Origin: Bacilli bacterium
GTDB lineage: Bacteria > Bacillota_I > Bacilli_A > ML615J-28 > CAG-698
Direction: 5' to 3'
DNA: 64,000 bases
Assembly: GCA_017962745.1 (NCBI GenBank)
Contig: JAGCUR010000002.1
Coordinates: 86,782 to 150,781 of the forward strand
Both the position numbers and the translations under genes were made by a program. The notes under the pieces are model-generated. The model searched no databases and had not been told where the DNA came from. It saw only the letters and a list, made by a program, of their open reading frames with translations. Position 1 is the first letter of the stretch. The number at the start of each line of letters is the position of its first letter. Positions 52,089 through 61,227 of this stretch are shown here, piece after piece.

Positions 52089-54416
52089 ATGGAAAATGAA
52101 ATCAAAGATGGCGTTATGGAAAACGCAGAAGAAGCAAAAGAAGAATCTGTAGAAGAATATAACGTCGTTGAGGAACAAAAGAAAGTTAAAGTTGAGATTA
52201 AAGATGCCAGTATCACTGAGCAATTATTAAAAAAGATTGAAGAAGAACAAGGCTTAAAACGTTATCAAATCGATGCCGTATTAAAACTACTTGCAGATGA
52301 TGCAACTGTTCCATTCATTGCCCGTTATCGTAAGGAAGCAACAGGCAACTTAAATGAAGACCAAATCCGTGATATCCAACAAGCTTACGAATACGGCTTA
52401 AAACTAGCTGAAAGAAAAGAAGATGTAATTCGTCTTATCGAAGAAAAAGGTAAATTAACTGAAGAATTAAGAAATGAAATCGTTAATTGTACTAAGTTAA
52501 GCGAATTAGAAGATATATATCGTCCTTACAAAGAAAAGAAAAAGACAAGAGCAACTGAAGCTAAACGTAAAGGTTTAGAACCTCTTGCTAATTGGCTACT
52601 TGAATGTCATCCAGATGATCCAATTCAAGAAGCTATGAAATATGTAACATTAGAACCTACTGAAGAGCAAAAGAAAGAAGATAGCGTAGTTACTAATGTA
52701 AAGGATGCAATGCAAGGAGCAATGGATATTATTGCGGAAATGATATCTGACAACGCTAAATTCCGTAAATGGATTAGACAATTCGTCGAAAGAAATGGTA
52801 AGTTCGTTAGCGAATATAAGAAAGATGCTAAAGACGAAAAGAAAGTATACGAAATGTATTATGATTATCAAGAACCTATTTCTGAAATCAAATTACATAG
52901 AGTACTTGCCATGAATCGTGGCGAAGCTGAAAAAGTATTAAAGATTAGTATTAGCGAAGATAGCGAAAGAGCAATCAACTTCGTTACTAAACGTACAGTA
53001 GTTGATGCTACTTCACCATCAGCTGAATACATTAAGATGGCAATTGAAGATGCATATAAGCGTTTAATCAAACCTTCAATTGAAAGAGAAATTAGATCTG
53101 ACTTAAAAGAAAAAGCTGAAGAACAAGCAATTCATGTATTCTCAGAAAACTTACGTCATTATCTGCTTACTCCGCCAATGAAAGGTAAGATCGTTTTAGG
53201 TGTTGACCCAGGCTTTAGAACTGGTTGTAAAGTAGCAGTAGTTGATGCTACTGGTAAATTCTTAGAAAAGAGTAAGATTTATCCTCATCAAAAATCACCT
53301 AATGCAGCTGTTGATATGGATTTATATAAAGAAGCACAAGCAATCGTTAAAGACTTATGCTTAAGATATAACGTTGAAGTTATCGCTATGGGTAATGGTA
53401 CTGCTAGTAGAGAAACAGAAGCCTTCATTGCGGATACTGTTAAACAAATGGAAAAACCAGTTAAGTACATTATCGTTAGTGAAGCTGGTGCATCAGTATA
53501 TTCTGCTTGTCCACTTGCTAAAGAAGAATTCCCTGACTTTAACGTTGAAGAAAGAAGTGCAATTTCTATTGCCCGTAGAATTCAAGATCCATTAGCTGAA
53601 TTAATTAAGATTCCAGCTGAATCAATCGGTGTCGGTCAGTATCAACATGACTTACCTGATGCAGAACTTAAAGAATCTGTTAATTATGTTGTATCAAGTG
53701 CTGTATCAAGCGTTGGTGTAAATGTTAATAGTGCTTCAGTTTCTTTACTTCAAAGAGTATCAGGTTTAACTACTAAGACAGCTAAACTAATCGTAGCTTA
53801 CCGCGATGAACACGGCCCATATGATACTAGAGAAGATTTAAAGATTAAAGGTTTAAGCGATAAAGTATTAGAACAGGCTATCGGTTTCTTACGTATTCCT
53901 GAAGGAAGCGAAAAACTTGATATGACTTCAATTCACCCTGAAAGTTATAATGTTGCTAAACAAGTTTTAGAATTATTAGGTTTTGGCGAAGATAAGATTG
54001 GCTCAGATGAATTAAAACAAGCTGTTAAGAAAGCTGATCGCAAAATGTTAATGGAAAAGACTGGTGCTGGTGAATATACACTAAACGATATTCTAGATTC
54101 ACTAGTTGCTCCACTTCGTGACCCACGTGATGACATTGCTCAACCAGTTTTAAGAGGCGACTGCCTAAATCTTGAAGACTTAAAACCAGGTATGGAACTT
54201 CAAGGAACAGTTAGAAACGTAGTTGACTTCGGTGTATTTGTTGACTGTGGTATCCATGAAGATGGTTTAGTTCACATTTCTAAGATTAAAAAAGGCTTTA
54301 TCAAACATCCACTAGATGTCGTTAAAGTTGGTGAAATCGTTAAGGTATGGGTAATCGGTGTCGACCTACAAAAAGGAAGATTACAATTAACAATGATTGA
54401 CCCAAATCAAAAATAA
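52089..54416 (+). CDS. tex: Tex RNA-binding transcription accessory protein
   Basis: A 775-residue Tex protein with an acidic 35-residue N-terminal extension. Segments are VPFIARYRKEATGNLNEDQIRDI, the YqgF/RNase H-like fold (about 360-490, GVDPGFRTGCKVAVVD), a helix-hairpin-helix region (about 530-600, LLQRVSGLTTKTAKLIVAYR) and a C-terminal S1 RNA-binding domain (about 695-770, GTVRNVVDFGVFVDCGIHEDGLVHIS). It binds RNA and elongating polymerase and affects gene expression. It appears to follow the EIIC gene in one operon (31-nt gap). Confidence 0.95.
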   Translation: MENEIKDGVMENAEEAKEESVEEYNVVEEQKKVKVEIKDASITEQLLKKIEEEQGLKRYQIDAVLKLLADDATVPFIARYRKEATGNLNEDQIRDIQQAYEYGLKLAERKEDVIRLIEEKGKLTEELRNEIVNCTKLSELEDIYRPYKEKKKTRATEAKRKGLEPLANWLLECHPDDPIQEAMKYVTLEPTEEQKKEDSVVTNVKDAMQGAMDIIAEMISDNAKFRKWIRQFVERNGKFVSEYKKDAKDEKKVYEMYYDYQEPISEIKLHRVLAMNRGEAEKVLKISISEDSERAINFVTKRTVVDATSPSAEYIKMAIEDAYKRLIKPSIEREIRSDLKEKAEEQAIHVFSENLRHYLLTPPMKGKIVLGVDPGFRTGCKVAVVDATGKFLEKSKIYPHQKSPNAAVDMDLYKEAQAIVKDLCLRYNVEVIAMGNGTASRETEAFIADTVKQMEKPVKYIIVSEAGASVYSACPLAKEEFPDFNVEERSAISIARRIQDPLAELIKIPAESIGVGQYQHDLPDAELKESVNYVVSSAVSSVGVNVNSASVSLLQRVSGLTTKTAKLIVAYRDEHGPYDTREDLKIKGLSDKVLEQAIGFLRIPEGSEKLDMTSIHPESYNVAKQVLELLGFGEDKIGSDELKQAVKKADRKMLMEKTGAGEYTLNDILDSLVAPLRDPRDDIAQPVLRGDCLNLEDLKPGMELQGTVRNVVDFGVFVDCGIHEDGLVHISKIKKGFIKHPLDVVKVGEIVKVWVIGVDLQKGRLQLTMIDPNQK

Positions 54417-54453
54417 TATTATAATCTAATTAGTAATTAATTGGAGAGACTTT

Positions 54454-55365
54454 ATGAAACACATTTTTATTGTAAATCCTGCAGCAGGCTTATCTGATTG
54501 CTCTAATGACATAATTAGAAAAGTTGAAAGCTTAAAACAAGAATTAGGGGAATCATTTGATTATATCGTTCACCTAACAACTGGTAAAGGTGATGCCACA
54601 ACCGCTACTAAAAAGTTCTGTGAAGAGCTAAGTTGTAAGCTTAGATTTTATGCTTGCGGCGGCGATGGAACATTAAACGAAGTCCTAAATGGCTTAGATT
54701 TAACTAAAGATATTGAGTTAGCATGTTTTCCATGCGGATCAGGTAATGACTTCGTTAAATATTTTGAAAACCCTGATGCCTTTAAAGATTTAGAAAAGGT
54801 TGTAAAAGGGACACCAAGATTAATTGATGTTTTAAAAGTCGATGATAGGTATTCAATAAACATTACTAATTTCGGAATGGATGCATCTGTTTGTGTCGTA
54901 ATGGATAAATTGCGTCGTAAAAAAATAATTGGTGGTAAACATGCTTATTCAAATGCGGTTTTATATAGTATTTTATTTAAGCGTAATAACCGCTGCCAAA
55001 TTATTTTAGATGGTAAAGAAATCCATAATGGTAAGATGCTACTTTGTGCTGTTGCTAATGCGCAAATTTATGGGGGTGGCTATAAATGTGCACCGGATGC
55101 GAAAATTGATGATGGCAAGTTCCAACTTTGCATGATCAAAGCATTATCTTTATTTAAGATTAGTAAAGCAGTTAGTGCATACAAAGCAGGCACTCATTTA
55201 GAAAACAAAGTCGTTAGACCTTACATCATCTACGAAGCAGGCGAGGATGTAAAAGTAATCGCTCCTAAAGGTATTGCTTTATGTTTAGATGGTGAAACTA
55301 GTGTTGTGAATGAATTTAGTGTGAAATTAATGCATAATGCATTAAAGTTTGTGGAAGCAAAATAA
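54454..55365 (+). CDS. diacylglycerol/lipid kinase of the DagK/YegS family
   Basis: A 303-residue lipid kinase: HIFIVNPAAG (5'-strand), CGGDGTLNEVLNGL (GGDGT nucleotide-binding loop), PCGSGNDFVKYF and C-terminal LCLDGET. In Bacilli such enzymes recycle diacylglycerol to phosphatidic acid; sphingoid-type substrates are possible. The following acpP gene, 20 nt downstream, supports a lipid role. GGAGAG precedes the start. Confidence 0.9.
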   Translation: MKHIFIVNPAAGLSDCSNDIIRKVESLKQELGESFDYIVHLTTGKGDATTATKKFCEELSCKLRFYACGGDGTLNEVLNGLDLTKDIELACFPCGSGNDFVKYFENPDAFKDLEKVVKGTPRLIDVLKVDDRYSINITNFGMDASVCVVMDKLRRKKIIGGKHAYSNAVLYSILFKRNNRCQIILDGKEIHNGKMLLCAVANAQIYGGGYKCAPDAKIDDGKFQLCMIKALSLFKISKAVSAYKAGTHLENKVVRPYIIYEAGEDVKVIAPKGIALCLDGETSVVNEFSVKLMHNALKFVEAK

Positions 55366-55385
55366 TAAAATAAGGAGATTAAAAA

Positions 55386-55616
55386 ATGTTTGAAGAAATT
55401 AAAAAAATTATTGCTCAAGAATTAAATATCAAAGATGAATCAAAAATCACTATGGATGCTAAATTAATTGATGATTTAGGCGCAGATTCATTAGACGCTG
55501 TAGAATTAATTATGGCTGTAGAAGAACAATATAACATTAAAATCAGTGATGAAGTAGCTCAATCTATTCAAACTGTTGGCGATATCGTAAGATATGCTGA
55601 AAGCATCGTAAAATAA
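55386..55616 (+). CDS. acpP: acyl carrier protein
   Basis: A 76-residue ACP with the phosphopantetheine-attachment Ser35 in [13 protein letters not shown], flanked by acidic helices. It carries acyl chains in fatty acid and phospholipid synthesis. The protein is of normal length; it follows the lipid kinase gene and ends at a terminator. AAGGAG is 8 nt upstream. Confidence 0.96.
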   Translation: MFEEIKKIIAQELNIKDESKITMDAKLIDDLGADSLDAVELIMAVEEQYNIKISDEVAQSIQTVGDIVRYAESIVK

Positions 55617-55625
55617 TAATATATT

Positions 55626-55652
55626 AAAGGCACTAAAATATTAGTGCCTTTT
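55626..55652 (+). terminator. terminator after acpP
   Basis: 11-bp stem AAAGGCACTAA (55626-55636) / TTAGTGCCTTT (55641-55651) followed by a short T-rich stretch. The remaining gap to 55718 is AT-rich with nothing recognisable. Confidence 0.9.
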
Positions 55653-55715
55653 ATTTATATATTGCGAATGAATATTTTGTTATCATTAATATGTATTTTC
55701 TAATAAAAAAATGTA

Positions 55716-55724
55716 TGTTATAAT
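55716..55724 (+). promoter_or_regulatory. extended -10 promoter of the subtilase gene
   Basis: TGT precedes TATAAT (55719-55724); no clear -35. The leader to the GTG start is about 55 nt. Confidence 0.5.
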
Positions 55725-55785
55725 GAGACAAAGATAGCATACTATTTAATAATATTAGTTACTATACTTAAAAGGAGAAATACTA

Positions 55786-58272
55786 GTGAAGAAAATACTT
55801 ATTATTATCATTATTATTTTTTGTTTGTTTATATGCGGATGCGAGAATAATAATTCACAAGATGTTATTGAAGATGAAGAGTTGCCTCAAGTAATTTTGA
55901 GTGAAGATGATTCGATTTTAGTAAGAAAAGCGTATATAAAAAAGTATTGTCCAAACTATAATAACGGTTCACTTAAATATTATGATTGTATATTAATAAG
56001 ATATTATTATGGTGAATATAATGGCTATAAAGTGTTCTCTATTAATGATCCAAAATCGATTGATTATTGGCCGAGAGTGAATATAATTGCAGGCTTATCC
56101 TTCGAATATCGCTATGACTTTAATGAAATCTTTGTATCCGACGGTAAGGCTTGTTACACATTACAAGAAGCATGGGATAATAATCTCATCTCCATTTTTG
56201 ATTTAGCAATCATATACAAATATCATCTATCATACGATGATTCTGATAAAAAATTTAGAAGTATTAATTACGAAATAGAATACTATGGTCTTATAACAAC
56301 GAGTCTTTATGTGAAGTTGAAGCCTGCATATAGTCAATATAGAGGAGTCTCAAATTATATTTACGAAAAGTTTACTTCTATTGATAAAGTGGCATCTATA
56401 GAACCTCTAAAAAGGGTTCCAGATGAATATTTGCTTGATGATAAAACGTTAGATCCATCTAAGCCAGAAGCTGGACCATATAATGTTTCTGCCAGAAGGC
56501 AAAAAATACGTGTATGGTTGAGTTGTGAAACTAAAGAGGAGTTATTTGATGTCGCGCGCCAATTTGAGGCATTGGATGAAGTATATTATGTTGATTTAGA
56601 GTATAGGCTTCTACCTACTTCTGTAACTCCAAGTGATACTTATTTTCTTTCGCAATGGGCATTAAATGGAGATTATGGAATTGAAGCGAATGAAGCATGG
56701 GAATTTACTACTGGTACAAGAGCTGTACGTGTAGGAATAATTGATAGCGGTATCGTTTCACACGAAGATTTGAATGCTAATGTCGTAACTGGCTATGATT
56801 ATTATAATAATAATGCTACGACTACGGATGATCCTACAGGACATGGTACGTGCGTGGCCGGAATAATAGGTGCAGAAGGAGATAATGATCGCGGTGTTAC
56901 TGGAATAAATTATCATATCTCGCTTGTCCCATTACAAACAATACAGTATTTTAATAGTGAGTGGGTTCATGATCCTTCTGATGTTGCTGAAGCTATAAGC
57001 GAAGCGGATGATAACTGGAATAGTAATGATAAAATACCAATAATAAATATGAGTATAGATGGATTTGGAACCGCCATCGGCCTTGTAGATGAAATACAAA
57101 ACTACCAGGGGCTAATTATTTGGGCTGCAGGAAACGATGGGCAAAATGTGGATAGTTTTGCAGATATAGACGATTTTAATTTGAATAATATTATTTCTGT
57201 TGGCGCTATTGATAGCAGTGGTAATAGATCCATATGGAATGAAACACGTTCATCGAATTATGGTAATGCTGTAGACATTTATGCACCTGGTGGTGGAGAA
57301 TCAGATCTACTATCAGTTGACTGTGCAACTACAGGTTACTTATATTATTCACATTATAAAAATTTTGATGGGACTTCTTGTGCAGCCCCTCATGTTGCAG
57401 GAGTTGCTGCACTGTTGTTATCCATCGATCCTAGTTTGGAAGCATCTCAATTAAAAACCGCTATATTAGAGGGGGCCGATGATATAGTTATTCAAGTGCC
57501 AACTGGTCCTGGTGGCAGTTTAGAAAATCAATATGTTAAGAAATTAAATGCATATGGCGCAGTTAAATATGTTTTAACTAACCGTGTGGCTACACCATAT
57601 ACTCTTAATAATAGTATTACTACTATTAATATTAGTCATACAGCATTAGCAAATAACGACTATTTTACTAATGATAATGGCTTTTATAAATTGAATGTTT
57701 CTAGTTCTACTCAATATGATTTTAATGTATCATCATCTTATCCAATAGATGTATTATTATATGATGGTAATTATAATCAATTGAGTTATACTGATTTAAA
57801 TAATTCAAGCAGTATAGTTAAATTTAGAAAGACATTATCAAGTGGTACTTATTATCTAAGAGTAAAATATCAAAGTGATACTCAAGCAGGGACAATATAC
57901 ACAAGCATAAATTGCCATAGTTATGATGACCATTATGTATGGAAAAACTTAACTGAGCATAAATCATATTGTGCATGTGGAGAATATACTACCAGTTTCC
58001 ATATTGTTTCGCCAGATGCTTTCCAAAGTGGATTACTTACTGCCCCATGTTTACTATGCAATGGTCCTGCTAGTTTTGGTGGATTAATTCATGATGGAAT
58101 AGGAAACTATCCATATACTCTTAATGGTAGTTTTGTATTACCTAATGGAATAATAGTATTAGAAGAAGCTGATATGGAAGCATATCTAAATGGAACACTT
58201 ATATTCATTAACCCAAATGAAAATATAGATAGAAGCAAGGCATTTATTCCTTGCGAATATAATAAAAAATAA
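55786..58272 (+). CDS. S8 subtilisin-like serine protease lipoprotein
   Basis: The GTG start at 55786 follows AAGGAG. The 828-residue lipoprotein has a poly-Ile signal peptide with lipid Cys19 (ICGC) and a long N-terminal region (25-280) that includes a probable propeptide (VWLSCETKEELFDVARQFEALDEVYYVDLEYR). The subtilase domain (about 285-600) has the triad D320 (IIDSGI), H353 (GHGTCVAGI) and S531 (DGTSCAAPHVAG), with NDG of AAGNDGQN as oxyanion Asn. A pre-peptidase-like beta domain (about 610-710) and a C-terminal block with CACGEY and CLLCNG follow. The first 90 residues after the signal match nothing I know. Its codon use is less biased than that of neighbours. Confidence 0.9.
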   Translation: MKKILIIIIIIFCLFICGCENNNSQDVIEDEELPQVILSEDDSILVRKAYIKKYCPNYNNGSLKYYDCILIRYYYGEYNGYKVFSINDPKSIDYWPRVNIIAGLSFEYRYDFNEIFVSDGKACYTLQEAWDNNLISIFDLAIIYKYHLSYDDSDKKFRSINYEIEYYGLITTSLYVKLKPAYSQYRGVSNYIYEKFTSIDKVASIEPLKRVPDEYLLDDKTLDPSKPEAGPYNVSARRQKIRVWLSCETKEELFDVARQFEALDEVYYVDLEYRLLPTSVTPSDTYFLSQWALNGDYGIEANEAWEFTTGTRAVRVGIIDSGIVSHEDLNANVVTGYDYYNNNATTTDDPTGHGTCVAGIIGAEGDNDRGVTGINYHISLVPLQTIQYFNSEWVHDPSDVAEAISEADDNWNSNDKIPIINMSIDGFGTAIGLVDEIQNYQGLIIWAAGNDGQNVDSFADIDDFNLNNIISVGAIDSSGNRSIWNETRSSNYGNAVDIYAPGGGESDLLSVDCATTGYLYYSHYKNFDGTSCAAPHVAGVAALLLSIDPSLEASQLKTAILEGADDIVIQVPTGPGGSLENQYVKKLNAYGAVKYVLTNRVATPYTLNNSITTINISHTALANNDYFTNDNGFYKLNVSSSTQYDFNVSSSYPIDVLLYDGNYNQLSYTDLNNSSSIVKFRKTLSSGTYYLRVKYQSDTQAGTIYTSINCHSYDDHYVWKNLTEHKSYCACGEYTTSFHIVSPDAFQSGLLTAPCLLCNGPASFGGLIHDGIGNYPYTLNGSFVLPNGIIVLEEADMEAYLNGTLIFINPNENIDRSKAFIPCEYNKK

Positions 58273-58278
58273 CAAAAT

Positions 58279-58304
58279 AAAGGCGCTATGAAAGTAGTGC
58301 CTTT
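58279..58304 (+). terminator. terminator of the subtilase gene
   Basis: AAAGGCGCTA (58279-58288) / TAGTGCCTTT (58295-58304) with one G-T pair. Confidence 0.85.
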
Positions 58305-58354
58305 TAATTTATTTCTTTTTAAATGCTTTCATAGTGTAAAAAAGAGCGTAACTA

Positions 58355-58363
58355 TGTTATAAT
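58355..58363 (+). promoter_or_regulatory. extended -10 promoter of the second CDF gene
   Basis: TGT precedes TATAAT (58358-58363); AGGTG lies just before the start codon. Confidence 0.5.
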
Positions 58364-58379
58364 GGTATAGGTGATATAA

Positions 58380-59564
58380 ATGGTTAAACTACTAGCTAGA
58401 TTATTTATCAAAGATTACAAAAACATAAAGGATAATAATGTCAGAAGCGCATATGGCGTGTTATGCGCCATCTTCGGTATTATTACTAATTTAATAATTT
58501 GTGCTTTTAAAATAATTGTAGGTATTATTAGCGGTGCTATCTCAATTATGGCCGATGGTATAAATAACTTAACCGATGGTGGATCAAGTATTATTACCTT
58601 AGTGGGTTTTAAACTAGCTAATAAACCAGCTGATAAAGATCACCCATTTGGCCATGAAAGAATCGAATATGTTAATGGATTAATTGTATCGCTAGTTATT
58701 TTAATAATTGGGGTGCTACTCGTTAAAACTTCAATTGAAAAGATAATTAACCCTACCGATATTAACTTAGATTATTTCTTAATTGCGATAATTGCTTTAA
58801 GCGTATCAATCTTAGTAAAGTTATGGCAAAATATCTTTTATAATAAATGTGCAAAACTAATTGATTCACCTGCCCTAAAAGCTACAGCTAAAGATAGCTT
58901 AGCAGATATTTTATCTACTAGCGTAGTACTAGTTAGCTTGATTGTAGCTAAAATTTGGAATTTACAAATTGATGGATACATTGGATTATTAGTAGCTGGC
59001 TTTATTATTTTCAATTCGATTAAATTAATAATTGAAACTTCAAGCCCGCTAATCGGTGAAGCACCAGATAAAGAGTTTGTAGCGATGGTAGAAAAAAAGA
59101 TTTTATCATATGATGGAATCTTAGGAATTCACGATTTAGTAATTCATTCCTATGGCCAAGCTAAAACTTTTATTACTGCACATGCGGAAGTGGATGCGGA
59201 TGTTGATGTGCTAGTTAGTCACGATATAGTCGATAACATCGAACATGATTTTATGCTTGAAGGTATCAATTTAGTAATTCATATGGATCCAGTTAGAATT
59301 AATGATCCGGAAACGAATAAACTAAAAGCGATGGTAGCAGAAATTCTAAATGAAATTGATGATAGACTCAAGTTTCATGATTTTAGAGTAGTTCACGGTC
59401 CAACCCATTCAAATATCTTATTCGATGTGGTAGTACCTACTGTATATAATAAGAAAGATGAAGAATTAAATACTTTAATTACTTCTAAAGTAAAAGAAGT
59501 AAACGATAATTATAATGTTATAATAACAATAGATAGAAATTATATAGGAGGAAAAGATGAATAA
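58380..59564 (+). CDS. second cation diffusion facilitator transporter
   Basis: A 394-residue paralogue of the minus-strand CDF at 40420. Helix 2 has D-G-I-N-N (DxxxN), helix 5 D-S-L-A-D (DxxxD), with HPFGHERIEYV in the loop. It has the same long C-terminus: a ZT-dimer domain (SHDIVDNIEHDFMLEGINLVIHMDPV) followed by about 85 residues resembling another copy (FHDFRVVHGPTHSNILFDVVVP). It differs by an extra 25-residue basic N-terminus. Divalent metal export is likely, with Mn or Fe more likely than Zn by motif. It overlaps the mutase gene by 8 nt. Confidence 0.88.
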   Translation: MVKLLARLFIKDYKNIKDNNVRSAYGVLCAIFGIITNLIICAFKIIVGIISGAISIMADGINNLTDGGSSIITLVGFKLANKPADKDHPFGHERIEYVNGLIVSLVILIIGVLLVKTSIEKIINPTDINLDYFLIAIIALSVSILVKLWQNIFYNKCAKLIDSPALKATAKDSLADILSTSVVLVSLIVAKIWNLQIDGYIGLLVAGFIIFNSIKLIIETSSPLIGEAPDKEFVAMVEKKILSYDGILGIHDLVIHSYGQAKTFITAHAEVDADVDVLVSHDIVDNIEHDFMLEGINLVIHMDPVRINDPETNKLKAMVAEILNEIDDRLKFHDFRVVHGPTHSNILFDVVVPTVYNKKDEELNTLITSKVKEVNDNYNVIITIDRNYIGGKDE

Positions 59565-61227
59565 CAAAGCAAAAGTTTGGTTTGAAGCTAAAAACCTAGA
59601 AGCAGATTTAAAAGAGCAACTTAATTCTTATACAGAAGAACAGTTGAATGATGCATTTTACACAGACATCACTTTTGGAACTGGTGGTATGAGAGGCGTA
59701 ATTGGTGCTGGAACTAATAGAATGAATATCTATACTCTAAGAAGAGCTAATTATGGTTATGGTAAAGTATTACTTGCTCACTATGATAAACCAAGTGTAG
59801 CAATAGCATATGATCCTCGTCGTAAATCACTTGATTTTGCGAAAGACTCAGCTAGAGTTTTAGCAAGCCTTGGCATTAAAGTGTTCTTATTTGATAAGAT
59901 CACACCGACTCCAGAACTTTCATTTGCAGTAAGATTTCTTCATGCTACTGGTGGTATAGTTGTTACAGCTAGTCATAATCCTCCTGAATATAATGGTTAT
60001 AAGATCTATGATCATACAGGATGCCAATATGTTCCTGATCTAGTAGATGAAGTAATTAAAGAAATTGATAAAGCTCCTGGTTATTTTGATATTAATCCAA
60101 AACCATATGAGGAATTGGTAAAAGAAGGATTAATTGAAATAATCGGTAAAGAAGTTGATGAAGCATTCTTAAATGCTGTTAAAGGCATTCAAGTTAAAGC
60201 TGGTGCAAAGAAAGAAATTAAGATTGTCTTTACACCACTTCATGGAACTAGTGGTTATTTAGGATCTAAATTATTAACAGATTTAGGATATGACTTTGTT
60301 GCTGTTAAAGAGCAAATGGTACCTGATGGGGATTTCTCGACTGTTAAATCACCAAATCCAGAAAATGCAAGTGCTTTTGAATTAGCAATTAAATATGCAA
60401 AAGAAGCTAATGCAGATTTAGTTATAGCAACTGACCCTGATGCGGATCGACTTGGTATTGCCGTACTACATAATGGGGAATATAAATATTTAACTGGTAA
60501 TCAAACAGGAGCAGTATTAATTAACTATTTATGTAAATTTAGACCATTCCCGAAAGCTAAATTATTTAATACCATCGTAACTGGATCATTAGGTGCCGAG
60601 ATTGCAGAAAAGCACGGTATTGAAACCTTCTCAACTCTAACTGGTTTTAAATATATTGGTGAACAAGCAACTCTACTCGAAGGAACTGATACTAAATTCT
60701 TCTTTGGTTATGAAGAATCATATGGTTATGTAATTGGTGACTTCGTAAGGGATAAAGATTCACTTCAAGCTATTACTATGATAAGTGAGGCAGCCAACTA
60801 CTATCATTCAATTGGTAAGACACTTGTAGATGTATTAGAAGATTTATATAAAGAATATGGATACCATCAAGAAGGATTAGTAAATATTGGCTTAGCTGGT
60901 GAAGAAGGAGCTAAGAAGATTGGTCGTATTCTAAATCATTTTAGAGTAAATAATCCAGAAGGCTTTGATATTGTAGCTAAGGAAGATTACGAACTACGTA
61001 AAAGATATGATTATTTAGAAGGAAAAGAATCTAACTTAACTTTACCAGTATCTAATGTAATCAAATTCTTCTTGAAAGATGGTTCTTGGTTTGTATTAAG
61101 ACCTAGTGGAACTGAACCTAAGATGAAAGTATATATTGCTTGTGTTGCTCCTTCAATGGATGAAGCAAAAGCAAAAGTTAAAGATATAGAAAATAAAGTA
61201 ATGAAGATCGTGGGTGATATTGACTAA
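59557..61227 (+). CDS. phosphoglucomutase/phosphomannomutase (alpha-D-phosphohexomutase)
   Basis: A 556-residue mutase of the PgcA/Pgm2 group. Catalytic phosphoserine S139 lies in VVTASHNPPEYNGYK, the metal loop is TDPDADRLG (D293 on), the sugar-binding loop GYEESYGYV and the phosphate-binding RPSGTEPKMK at the end. It interconverts glucose-1-P and glucose-6-P for cell-envelope sugar synthesis, and may act on mannose phosphates too. AGGAGG lies inside the upstream CDF gene. Its end overlaps the aminopeptidase start by one base. Confidence 0.92.
   Translation: MNNKAKVWFEAKNLEADLKEQLNSYTEEQLNDAFYTDITFGTGGMRGVIGAGTNRMNIYTLRRANYGYGKVLLAHYDKPSVAIAYDPRRKSLDFAKDSARVLASLGIKVFLFDKITPTPELSFAVRFLHATGGIVVTASHNPPEYNGYKIYDHTGCQYVPDLVDEVIKEIDKAPGYFDINPKPYEELVKEGLIEIIGKEVDEAFLNAVKGIQVKAGAKKEIKIVFTPLHGTSGYLGSKLLTDLGYDFVAVKEQMVPDGDFSTVKSPNPENASAFELAIKYAKEANADLVIATDPDADRLGIAVLHNGEYKYLTGNQTGAVLINYLCKFRPFPKAKLFNTIVTGSLGAEIAEKHGIETFSTLTGFKYIGEQATLLEGTDTKFFFGYEESYGYVIGDFVRDKDSLQAITMISEAANYYHSIGKTLVDVLEDLYKEYGYHQEGLVNIGLAGEEGAKKIGRILNHFRVNNPEGFDIVAKEDYELRKRYDYLEGKESNLTLPVSNVIKFFLKDGSWFVLRPSGTEPKMKVYIACVAPSMDEAKAKVKDIENKVMKIVGDID

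Noticed and set aside
58286..58333. Inverted repeat CTATGAAAG ... CTTTCATAG after the subtilase gene
   Set aside because: The left arm is part of the terminator hairpin and the arms are 30 nt apart; likely chance in AT-rich DNA.
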